Assembly: GCA_905331475.1 (NCBI GenBank)
Contig: CAJNYU010002386.1
Coordinates: 1-64,000 of the forward strand
Source of the DNA: Rotaria socialis
Lineage: Eukaryota; Rotifera; Eurotatoria; Philodinida; Philodinidae
Length of the DNA stretch: 64,000 nucleotides
Direction: 5' to 3'
In this document: piece after piece, positions 24,101 through 35,119 of the stretch
Numbering within the stretch: the stretch's first letter is position 1
How the letters are laid out: every line of letters starts with the position of its first letter
Made by a program: the position numbers and the translations under genes
Notes under the pieces: generated by a model
Databases searched by the model: none
The model's input: the letters and a program-made list of their open reading frames with translations, nothing else
Told to the model about the DNA's origin: nothing

Positions 24101-25620
24101 GTGATTTTGACAGTTGTTCGGTACATTTCATCAGACACTGTGTGACCATTTTCTAGATCTTAAATTTAACGTTGATTTTTCTCCCAAGGTCATACCTAGA
24201 TATTGTTCATGGACACATTTATAGTAATATTTATTTTTAAAAATCACTTCTGGGTCAAGTCAAGGTTAAGTCGACTGCTTAACTGTATACAATAGTTATT
24301 GTTTGTCAATGTCGATTCAATTAATTGTACTTATTTATATAGCCATAATAGAAATAGACATTGATTTGCAAGCTGAATGTTTACGAGGCAATCATCTTGA
24401 TTATGACGCCTATTAGATGAAATAGTCATAAGAGAGAAAAAAAGCGTTTACTCGTAGATGTTGAGACAACTAATCAATGATGATCCTTCGTCAAAGAAAC
24501 CTATAGATCATATTAAGAATGCAAACAAATGCAGGGAAGTCGACGAAAGTTATGTTTATACCAATAGAGAAGAAGCGATAACTTTCAATAAGCACTTCTG
24601 AACTTAGTAATTAGCGTACTTAATTGACTTTATCATTACTTTTTGAAAACCCGTTAAAATTTATGTAAAGTAACATCGATCGAAAAAACTCTCACCGCCA
24701 ACAATTCAATGTCAATATATTACAAAATAATAAAAGCATGCTGCTATTCTGTCCTGAGTGCTCCTCTTAATCGAACGTTATTGATTAATAATTTTTGAAT
24801 AAAATCTCCTTTTTTTACAAGACTGAATTACTAAATGCTTCATAAGATTACGTCATTCTCCTTTTTCAAACATATTTTCTTTCAATTTTACATAAGTCTT
24901 GTTCCATTATCTATTAGAAATATTATACGAGAGTGTCCTCTATCAACCACATCCAATTATAGTTGGAAAACGCTAAAATTACATTTTAGTATTTTATATC
25001 ACTATTTCTTTTTGTTTTGTTAATAAAAGATTTCCAATAAATCGTTGGCTTGGTGCACATGCAATGGATAAAAGAAATAGTATTCGTACATTGATAAATC
25101 AAGAACCTGGCTATGCTAAAATGCCTTCATATATAATTCATATATTAACTGGTACTAAAAATATTAGTAACGATTCCGATATTCCGACTAATGTTTACCT
25201 ACAATTATTTTGCTCTATTTCAAACAATGTCTACGGACCTATTCTACTGGATAAATCATCGAATAATACCCAAGCATTTCGTAAAGGTCAGATCGATGAA
25301 TTCTACATCAATGATTTATCTTATTGCGGTGAAATAAACAAAATTCGTCTATGGCATGATGGTGGTAAAGTCACGTCATGGCATTGCGAATGGTAAAAAG
25401 AATATGTTATCTTAGAAACAACTTCTTGTTTTGTCTATTTCATAACCTACGTAGGATCAAAATAACCAATGTAGAAAAAAATGAACTATATGAATTTTCC
25501 GTTGAAAAAATTCTAGACGAAGATCTTGAAGAAGGTTCAAGTAATTTAATTTTATATAGTAAAAAAAAAGACGAAATGAATGAAAGTGAACTTGCTACGC
25601 CAAGATCGATAATTTCGTAA
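18141..25620 (+). CDS. Multi-PLAT domain protein (LOXHD1-like)
   Basis: A long gene of many small exons encoding about twelve consecutive PLAT/LH2 beta-sandwich domains. Recognisable domain starts include YMVLIEI (18,816), YIISML (19,889), YLVQIKSG (20,419), YQLMIRTN (21,425), YIMRVRTG (22,503), YAIRVKTG (23,040), YSVTIKT (23,666) and YIIHILTG (25,130). Ends often carry the FPINRW-type strand, e.g. YKFPINRWLG across 24,036-25,052. LOXHD1 in vertebrates is a chain of fifteen PLAT domains at the membrane of hair-cell stereocilia; PLAT domains bind lipids or membrane proteins. Introns are about 34-65 nt except one of about 990 nt (24,038-25,028). Three exon junctions, for example near 19,670 and 21,940, are not resolved. 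The start at 18,141 is tentative because it lies only ~80 nt after the tRNA. The last exon ends at the TAA 25,618-25,620 with an acidic Ser-rich tail. Confidence 0.8.
24038..25028 (+). other. Unusually long intron of the PLAT gene
   Basis: Donor GTAAATATC at about 24,038 and acceptor ending AAAAG at about 25,028 bracket about 990 nt with no coding sequence continuing the PLAT frame. Other introns of this gene are about 50 nt. I see no named element inside. Confidence 0.55.
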
Positions 25621-28036
25621 TAACTAGCAAGTATATTGTGAAGTATGCATGTGCAATCAATCATATTGTAGAAAGAAAGAAGTCCATCTGAATGATATAT
25701 ATATATATATACATATTCTTGTATGTTGCATCATCAATAGAGAAATCATCGAAGGTGACAAACTATTCCTTCCTTTCTTTTTCAGGTTTTTTTTTTACAA
25801 ACCAGGGTGTAGCTCAAATGTCAATTTATAGGAGAGAAAGAATACACGCTTTAACACACATAGAACATACGTATTTACGTAAATTGATTGTCAATGTGAC
25901 GTGACCATTCACCATGGACCGTTGGACTTATTAGTATGAAGAAGACGAAGAAGAAAAAAGAAGAAGAAACTAATTGTACAAATGAGGCGTTGATAGAAAA
26001 TCATTGTTAATTTAACATGATGTGTTCGCTTTCTTCTTTGTTTCTTTTTTTTTCTCTTTTTTTCCGAGCCAGATGATGTGAGGTATTGTGCAATGCCTCT
26101 TGTCGGATTAGATCTGATAGATAGATGATGTGCGGATGTATGCATTTATATATATATATATATATGCATATATAAATGGTTATTTAGATGTTAGTGTTCG
26201 TTCATCCGGAAGATAGAGCATTACTATTATTATTATATAGCTATTTGGACTGATGAACTTGTATTATTATTATTATTATTGTTCACCCTTTTCTTCTTTT
26301 GTTCTTCAACTTTGACATGCAGTACAAAAGAATTAAATAGAACCTTCTCACCCTAGTATACGAAGAGTAACATTAGCCAACAAGACAGGAAAAAAAAGAG
26401 AATTACTGCCCATCATTTCAAATGATGCGGTCGCACTACTTACTCTACCTCTAATATTTTGAATTCTGTGAGTTACATCATCATCATCATCATGTTGTTT
26501 TGTCGATAAGAAAAGACATGGCGAAGCACTTGAGAGTCGCGCGAAATATGCCAGGAATTAGAGAGAGAGAAACACACAGAGATAGAGCAGAAGACGAAGA
26601 AAAAAAATTTGTTTTATCACACACAGGTATAATTTTTTCAAACGTTTGTATGTTTGTCTATATTGTCAGACATCCTGTCAAGTGATGAAGTGTTCTTGGC
26701 TTTCAATCATAGTTGACCATACTTACAATTGCTCTATTTATCTCTCGTCTTCGTCATCGTTTGCGTATATTGTACCAGTTGTAAGCAATTAATCTCTCGC
26801 TCTCGCTTCGTTCTGGTGTATGTATATATTCTCTTGATTATACTATCGTCAATGTCACTAAAGCATACTATATACATATGATTCCGGTCAATTTGAATGA
26901 AGAAGTATCTATGAAGAAAAAGGTAAGTGCTATCAATTGTTTCGCTTGCTATTGCCTATAATATACTCTGATGAGAACACATCATTCTGTTGTTTTTTTT
27001 TCGTAGCACCCCTCCGAGATTTAGAACACTAATAGTATGTTGTCTGCACAAATTATTAATTCAAAGAACGATGTTCTCTCTTCTTTTGATGCATATTCAC
27101 ATCGATTTATATGCATAAGTGGATACTTGAACATGCGTCTCCGAAATCATGCATACACACACATACGTAGAATAAGAATATAGTTCTCTACGATGATGTT
27201 AGACTTCCACTTGAACATCGATTAAAAACTAGTATTAAGTAAATTATTGGTTAGAAGAAGATGAGATGATGCAAATTATCTAGTACTTGACTGCGACAGA
27301 AAAGACGGACATAGAATGAACAAGAATTAAAAAAAGGAGAGAGAGAGAGAAAATGGACTGATAATGATAGAGAAAACTGGCCGCTGCTGCTAGGCAATAG
27401 CATCCATAAATCTGCAGACAATTCATTTGTCTTCATCTGGTCTCTCTTTCTCTCTATTACTACCTTGTTGATTTACTTAATAACAGAGGAGAGAGAGAGA
27501 GAGAGAGTAAAGTAATAAGTCACGTCTCCGATTGATCGATGCACATAGAAGCCATAGATTCTTCATTTACAAAATGATGCGAGATCATCAGACAACGGGG
27601 TGGGTATATTGAACATGATTATTGACCAGCGCACTTTTAAGTAATAATTGGCATCTTTTTCTTTTATTATGTACTACGTGCCTATTCGTAAGGTATTTAT
27701 ATAGAATCTCATCTAATTAATGTTATATATATATATATATATACATATATAAAACTTAAGCATATCAGAATGAAGGAGAGAGAGAGAAAGAGAGCGAACG
27801 AGAGAAAACAAGCACTTGAGTAAAATATGATGAACGGCGGCATGCTATTTGTATGATGATGAATTTCGACAAGTAAAATACTTGTTCTACTCAATAGACG
27901 CATATTCGCGTTGTTAACATAAATTCTTTGATTAAACAAATACAACACTTACCTTCTTTTTTTGTTTTCTATCTTGATTCGTAGTGGATGGAGCATTGTT
28001 AATGAAGATTATTTTGTATAATCCAGATGAAGAAGT
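25621..28036. other. Intergenic, microsatellite-rich
   Basis: No supported gene. The region holds (TA)n tracts (25,697-25,711, 26,146-26,166, 27,725-27,745), ATT/TTA trinucleotide runs (26,225-26,280), CATCAT (26,477-26,491) and GAGA runs (27,339-27,352, 27,488-27,507, 27,776-27,800). The last part is probably the promoter and 5'UTR of the semaphorin gene. Confidence 0.5.
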
Positions 28037-31000
28037 ATGAACCTTGATGGTCAACGAACAATTCGAATCCTTGTGATCTCGTTATTGATATTTTTTTTAA
28101 TAATCACATTTATCGTTCCCTGTCATGGCTGGCATAAAACATTAACATTTGTTCAGCAATCATCCTATGAATTCAGTACGATTAAATACATTAGTAATCG
28201 TTCCTATTTTCATAACTATCAATTCTAGGTCCCGATAGTGAAAATTATCAAATTATATCTAACATGAAATTTTTCACGTGGTACAATACATATGCTATAT
28301 ATGGTACACGTGATACACTTATTTTATTAAAACCTGATTCAAATAATTCTACCGTATGTGAATTTAACCTTTAAAAAAAACTTTTCTTTAAAAAGTAATT
28401 AATTAGGTTGAAATTTATTCGTACGATTGGCCTGTTGATCAAATGACCATGGATGAATGTCTCCAGGAATGGAATACAAAAGTAGATATATTTTTAGTAA
28501 TTAATCCAATGTTTTTTTTCTTCTCCAAAGGATAAATGCTACAACGATGTTGTTCATGTTCGAATTGTGTCTAATCATACGAAAATGAATGTTTATTGCA
28601 CGTATGCACATCGTCCAATGGTACGGTCATTTGATTTACATTCAATGTCATTTATCAATGAACATATTCTTACACGTGATCCACATCCTCCAATGGATTC
28701 TGAAGGTTCCTATGTTATGTTAAATTTTAATACAAATATTATTACAGCTGGTTATCAAGGTGATTATATACCAACAATACGAGCTACTCATGGAAAAACA
28801 TTACTTTATGCATTAAGACAAAGTAAAATAATGAATGAATGCGTTCGTTTATTTACATAACATATGGTTTTATTTAGATTCGTATTTTATTGGTGGATTT
28901 AAATATGATGGAAAAGCAGTATTTGGTGTTATTGAAACATCTGAACGAACTGAAACAGTAAGACATAAAAAAGCCCTAAATCAATGTTGATTATGATCTC
29001 TGGAAATAATTTTTTTCATGACGTATGTTTCCAATAAGATGAGGGTACTATTCTATGGAAGAAAAAAGGATGAAGATGGATAATAGCTGTTTTCTTTTTG
29101 TGTTGGAATCAAGTCACACGCAACGAACTCGTGCTCGTATTTTGTGACCGCTCTCGGAGTACTGTTAAAAACCGCCTCGAGCTTGATTCTTCGACAAGTG
29201 ATTGAACGATTGAATATCGCATAAAAACAGATTTATGCTTTTTCGAGACTTTTTATTGAGATATGTTAAAATTTTTGTTTATTTCTTAAGAATCGTGTGT
29301 CTCGATTAGTAATGGCTTGTGCTCATCGAACTGAAATTGTACGTAAAGCTATTCTCAATTGTTCAACTGATATGTTTGATCAATCGCGTGCATTTGTCTT
29401 TCATATTTTAAGTAAGAAATTAAATTTAGAAAAATAACCGAAACTTTTATCAATTAATTTTGTTTTTAATTTTTGTAGCTGGCCTAGTCGACCCAATTCA
29501 TATGTCCGATGGTTCAACATTACTTTTTGCAACATTTACAACCAATAAGTAAAGAATTTATTTTGTTTTTTATTAAAACTTTTCTTTTGAAACTTTCATT
29601 CTAGTTCAACGATTACAGCTTCAGCTGTATGTTTATTTGTACTTGATAAACAATTCTATGATGTATTTACGGCGCCATCGAAGAAAATGAATAGAAGAAC
29701 ATTAATAACCAATAATGAATTAAATGATTTAATTATAAATTGTAGTCAAACAATTTCATCGACCATTGATCGCGATATGGTGGAATCAGAAAAACAATTT
29801 CTATCCTATTTATCTAATCCGTTATTGATAGAAACCATGTCTCAACATACGTTTTCAGCTATTAATGTCATACAATATGACATCGATCGTTATTGTTTAA
29901 TTATTGGCACAAGTAAAATAATTATTTTCAAGATTAAAATCTTTTTTGAGTTAGTTCTCGACATATAAAAAATTGAGAGATCGTTGAACCGTATCACAGA
30001 CTGCAATTCAATGACACTTTGTCATTTCATTTCTCAAGGATTTAGTAAACCGGTGATGAATTACATATTTTTTTTTTGTTCTCATTGAGGTGATGGCCGT
30101 TTATTAACAACATTTTCTGATAGAACATTTAAAACCGATGTATTCGAAGAATTAACATTACCCATACACATGCGATATTCAATAAAATCAATCGCTTATC
30201 AAAAAACGTATGGAAAATTATTGCTGTTTAATTCTTATATTCATTTTTTCCTTTTTTCAGTGATAACAATTCTTATGTGGTTATTGTAACCAATCTTGTC
30301 GGATACTTAGCCGTTAAATTAATTCCATGCAATGAAAAACTTTGTTTTGTATGTTGGACAAAAGATTGTACAATACGAAAAAAATTCTCAGTAGAGTAAG
30401 TCTTGATTTTGTCAAATGAAAATCTTTATTTTTATCTTTTGTATTTATATTTAGTAGAATCGTTACACCTGATTGCTCATCGAATGATCGTATTCGTACA
30501 ATAACAATTAATGATACAGAAGAAGATATTAACAATCGTTCTTTAGCAAACATTTTCTCATCAGCAAGCACAATGGCAGGTAAAAATTCGTAGAAATTTT
30601 ATTGGATGCAAAATTCGGAATATCATTTTGTTTTTAAATTTTTGTCTTCAATGTAGATGAACAGTCAAATAATAAACTTCTATTATTTTACATAATTACG
30701 CCAATGTCATTAGTTGTATTTATTCTCTCAATGTCAATTATTCTTCTTCTAACACGATCGAATCATCAACGAAAAAAGATTCATAATAAAAATCATCTTA
30801 AAACAAAGCATCTATCATCTATTCCCATGTCCGATTCGAACCCATATACAGACGATATATTATATGAAACGAACAAGAAAAAATTAATTGTTGATAAACC
30901 TCGTCTTTTCCCTATTAAGTCTGATACATCGATTCCTTGTCCACTTTATTCAGTATCATCTTCATATAGTTTACCTTCATTAATACTCTCCGCACCATCA

Positions 31001-31075
31001 CCGCCACCCCCTGCTATCCCTCCAGCAACTCCACAGTATTTTTCAGTTCATCGTTTATATAAAAGTTATGTTTGA
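28037..31075 (+). CDS. Transmembrane semaphorin
   Basis: Twelve exons: 28,037-28,175, 28,229-28,353, 28,407-28,481, 28,531-28,822, 28,878-28,957, 29,291-29,411, 29,479-29,548, 29,605-29,912, 30,090-30,207, 30,261-30,395, 30,455-30,579 and 30,657-31,075. They sum to 2,007 nt, or 668 residues, in one frame. The start gives a hydrophobic signal segment (ILVISLLIFFLIITFIV). A Sema propeller follows: CYNDVVHVRI with CTYAHRP, then YFIGGFKYDGKAVFGVIE, SRLVMACAHR, KAILNCS and FYDVFTAP, matching order and Cys positions of semaphorins. The PSI-like Cys segment is short (CNEKLCFVCWTKDC). One transmembrane helix (ITPMSLVVFILSMSII) precedes a ~100-residue cytoplasmic tail with a proline run. Semaphorins signal through plexins in cell guidance. 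It is closest in layout to Sema1/6-type proteins; the exact subfamily is not fixed. Confidence 0.85.
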
Positions 31076-32202
31076 TTTTCGTCTGGCTTTGTGTTTTTTG
31101 ACATTCTCGTTTGGACTTACATTTGTATTTTTTTATTTGATTTAAAAAACAAAAACAAAATCAAAATATTATTCTTATTCTCTCTATGTAAAATACGAAT
31201 ATTGATGAATGATCGAGTAAACGTTTTGCTATTATTAAACAATGACATGTTGGTAAAATTTACTTGGAAATTTTTATATAAATTTGACAAACAGCTGCTT
31301 TCATTAAGAAACTATGAATAGAATATGTATCTTCTTTTCGTACTTGCTCTCTGTGAGAGCAAAAGAATGTGTTTACATTTTCGTTTCATATATATGTAGG
31401 TCAAATGTCGTGCCCTTTTAATGGATAGCCATCTGATTTGTTATTTTCCTGTGTTGTCACACATACTGTCTCGTGTCTATTCATTGGTTCTATGATAGTA
31501 TTCATTCTTTGTTTAAAACGAAATGAATCGATCTAGCGCGGTTCTTCTTCATACATCAATTATCATTAATGAAATACAAATAAAAAAGTGCCTTTCTTTA
31601 CCGTGAAGAAATGTCCAATCGGTCTGCCGATGAGGATTTTACTAAAATAAAGCTAACGATTGGCTGCAGCTTCTACTGTAGAGTTCGATGGGTCGACCCA
31701 CGTGGCACTCAGACTTGATCATTTTTATTGAAGTTCTTGTTTTTTTTTATTTATTTCATATAGATAAGTGTCAGCGGTGTTGATAAAATCCATAAAAGAC
31801 TTTAAAGTCTGAAGAAAATGTTTAAGAGAACATCGAGATCACTTTAGCAAGAGACACAGACACTCACCCACCAAAGAATAAATAACATAAGAAAGAAAAC
31901 AGAAAAAGAAATGTTTGAAAATCAAAATCCTAAGTGTTAAGAAGCCAAAACATCACACACACACACTCATACAACAATATCAGATGAACTAGAAAATCGA
32001 AAGTTTTCTAGTTCTATATGATATGTTTCACAAAACAAACTGAAACTCACATGCACCATACTGCCTGTACATTAGTAATACAAACGAATGCGCAAAGTGA
32101 GTTAAAAAACAACACACGCACACATTTTAATGCAAAACAAAAAAAAACAAAAAAAGTTTTTTTTCTCCGATATAAATATATACATTTAACTGGAAAAGTT
32201 CA
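31076..32202. other. Intergenic / 3'UTRs between semaphorin and nanos
   Basis: The two genes converge here, so both 3'UTRs probably lie within. The sequence is AT-rich with AATAAA-like signals (e.g. around 31,876) and short A or T tracts. I see no coding sequence or RNA gene. Confidence 0.5.
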
Positions 32203-32980
32203 TCAAAAATTGTTGTTGTTAATCGTACGATAAGAATTTTGTTCTGGATGAGTACCATAGAAATGGCTGGATTCATTAGAACTCGTAGTTAAACGTATAT
32301 TATTATCATCGTCGGAATCATCATCACGCATTATATTTGGATTTGTCACACGCATACATGTAGCGCAATGACATTTTTTTAATACGGGACAAAATATCGC
32401 ACCAGTTTCATCATACATTGCATGAGCTATTTAAAGAAGAATAGGTAAATATTAGAAATTTTAAAAAACTCTTACATGTATAAAGACATTCAGGCATATT
32501 GTGACTTTTACAATGGCCACATATTGTTTTTGGATGAACAAATTGCTGATGTTGCGGTTGTTGAGGAAGAATTGTTTGAGGTTTTAATTGTAGCATACTG
32601 TTGTATTGTTCATTCATAATTGATGAAAAATAACTTGGTGGACTTTCATCGGGTGATGATAGAACACCACTATTATGAATTGATAACCATGGAAAATTTG
32701 TTAATGGTGACGAAAAATCGTTTAGTTTTCGACGAAATTCAGTTGGGCCATTACTTTAATTAAAGAGAGACACAGAGAGAATAGAAGAACATCTAAATTT
32801 TCTTTCGAAATAATTTACTTACTGAAAATAAGTAAATGGTTCGACCATTGTTTCAGCATCGAATTCATAATTAAGTGGGTCGAATGCTGTTTCACGTGAA
32901 TGAATATTCGAATTTTCCATAAGAAAAGATGAATTTGCCGTAATAAGATTTTTACTATTAGCAGATGAATAACGATGCAT
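32203..32980 (-). CDS. nanos: Nanos-like zinc-finger protein
   Basis: Three exons on the minus strand: 32,980-32,823, 32,753-32,476 and 32,426-32,203, together 660 nt or 219 residues. The start is the ATG at 32,980. The N-terminal part is Ser/Asn/Gln-rich and unstructured. The C-terminal part has the nanos signature: CGHCKSHNMPECLYTSH across the second intron, then DETGAIFCPVLKKCHCATC. This aligns with nanos first-finger ligands C, C, H, C and the CPVL(R/K) block. The second finger has its first Cys pair but then reads MRVTNPNIMRDDD, with no His and no last Cys in the expected places, and ends in an acidic stretch. Nanos partners Pumilio to repress mRNAs in germ cells. Identity as nanos family is strong; the second finger is unusual. 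Confidence 0.85.
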
Positions 32981-33807
32981 TGTATGTATGAATAAGTTTA
33001 AGAGTAAATACAGAGAGAGAGAGAGAGAAATAATGTATAGATAGTAAACTATCTGTTGCGTAAAAATGTTAAAAATTACAAATGAATGATAAAATGAATG
33101 AAAACGACGAAAATAAAGAGGTGTATAAATCTCTATTTCACTCTCTCACTCTCTCTCTCACACACGAATTATTTTCTAGTTGTATGGAATTTCATCCGGA
33201 TAAAAAATCGAGAGAATGCTACAGTAAAGAAATAGAAAAATCGAAAGCAACAGAAAGACAACATGGGATAGAACCTGGATGGGATGAAATATGGCGTCAT
33301 TTGTCAGAGATATATGTCATGTGATAGTGAACCTTGTTAAACTAGTAGAAAGGAAACAACGTGTCTTATGAAAAGAATATTTTCGCATAATCGACGAAAA
33401 TTATATATTAGTAAGAAACAGAAATAATCTTCGTCGATGAATGACCGACGATAGTATAACAAGAAAAATGCGCGCTTAGCTAAAGTACACATGTTTGAAA
33501 AATTTCACAATTGGCGAAATGAACATCGAGCGTGACTCTTTGGATAGTGCGGATCTAAAAAGAAAGTGAACAATTCTGTCTCAATCATGCCGTCATAGAG
33601 AGTAACAAGGACATTTTTCATTCAGTAAATCTAGTTATACAAAATCAATTCCGCTATTAGTTATACTAAAAATAAATCGCATAGTTGAAATTCTCGAGAT
33701 AGACTATCTGAATTTCGTAGTAAAAATTTATCGAATCCTCGATAAATTCAGTTCTTCGCTCGTGTGTGTTGATAAAAACATATTGGATCGCTTGAAATAA
33801 ATGAATT

Positions 33808-34005
33808 TCAGTTATTGTTTTTTCCTATTAAATATTTTGACTCATGATCGTCTTTTTTTTTACAAAATAATTTTGCTGAACTATTGAACACTAATAAAGT
33901 TGTTTGTAAACTACGTGAAGCAAATTCAATCGAGCTGCTTTGTTTATCAGGAAAGCTCATATTGGAGACCGCTATCAGATTTACGAGCACCTAAAAGATT
34001 TCGCT
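33808..34005 (-). pseudogene. Possible kinesin-motor end fragment
   Basis: After an acceptor-like CTTTTAG (minus strand, ending at 34,006) the frame reads VLVNLIAVSNMSFPDK then SSSIEFASRSLQ. This resembles the end of a kinesin motor domain (the VSP....E...L.FASR helix region). The ATG-looking start at 33,990 is in fact CTC or an internal codon. No other motor motifs (P-loop, SSRSH, DLAGSE) were seen nearby, so it is a fragment or chance similarity. Confidence 0.25.
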
Positions 34006-34202
34006 TCATTGAACTTTGGAGGTGAATAAGAATCAGTTTATTGTATTTTTCACTCAGCATTGCATACATAATGAAAAGTAAACAAGTAGAACTTTGGTAG
34101 ATAATATCAAAATTAAAAATTCAATGATGACTCATTCAAAGCACAGAAAACTTCGAAAATAGTACGACTGATTTCTTCTACATTTTGAAAAAAATCATTA
34201 GA

Positions 34203-34544
34203 TCAATGAAAGCATCTTTTTAATTGTTTGTAACAGGATTTACGGTCATGGTCTTCTGTAGTGTACGATACATAAAGAAGTAGATTCAATATATTTGCAG
34301 TACATGATTGGATGAATCCTTCAATATTTTCTGATACAGAACCTCCAAGTTCGATATGTAAATGAGTATATTTTTTGGATTCGTTTTTTTTCGTGTAATT
34401 TCCAATAAGATGAATTTTAATATCATAAGGAAATTTTTCAAAGTTTGTCGAATGAACAGGAGAGTATTTACATTCGAGGAAAACCTGCCTATGGCTTTTG
34501 TAGAGAATTCTATGCAGATATTTTTGGAAAAAACTATATTTCAA
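34203..34544 (-). other. Unidentified 113-codon open frame
   Basis: An open frame on the minus strand with a balanced amino acid mix (KVFLECKYSP-like and GGSVSENIEGFIQS strings) and no low complexity. I do not recognise a domain. It may be an exon of a decayed gene together with the kinesin-like piece just downstream on the same strand, or it may be noise. Confidence 0.2.
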
Positions 34545-35119
34545 AACGATAATTAATGAAGAATTGAATGAGAAAATACTACGCCATTCAGTTATTCTGT
34601 TGTACTCGGTTCAATGATTTATTGGTTTCAGTCCAATTTATATTCTTCTATACACACTATTAAGATACCGTCATCGTACTACTATAACAATCGTGAATCG
34701 CCTGACACATCTTATGACATAACTATTTTTCCTTTCTATTCTTCGACTTGACGTGTTGTGCTTCTTCGGGAAAGGTCTGAACTATTCGGGAAAAGAATAT
34801 TGAAAAGTTAACGAAAAACAAACAAACAAGGCGTGCTTTCGTTTTTTTCTCTCTTTTACATTCTGCTTCTATATATATATATATATATATATATGCATAT
34901 TCGCGTATATCATCCGATCCGTAGTTATAGCATTGTCATTTTCACTTTTATTTTACATCTATTACTTATATATTTATATCGCATCAGATATATCATTCTT
35001 GTTTTGTATTTTAACGTCTTTTTTATTGCTTTGTCAAAATGACTCATATATTTCGGGATTCTTCTGTAAGTTAAAATTGAAAAACAAAATCATCGCAATT
35101 AAATTATCATTTAATATAG

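Larger units (their letters stand above)
32981..35119. other. Intergenic between nanos and CPEB, with possible gene remnants
   Basis: The region contains GA-rich sequence (33,014-33,028), a TC-rich tract (33,142-33,160) and a (TA)n tract (34,871-34,893). The 5' exons of CPEB should lie in its right part but were not found. On the minus strand, 33,822-34,005 and 34,203-34,544 have coding-like open frames described separately. Confidence 0.45.
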
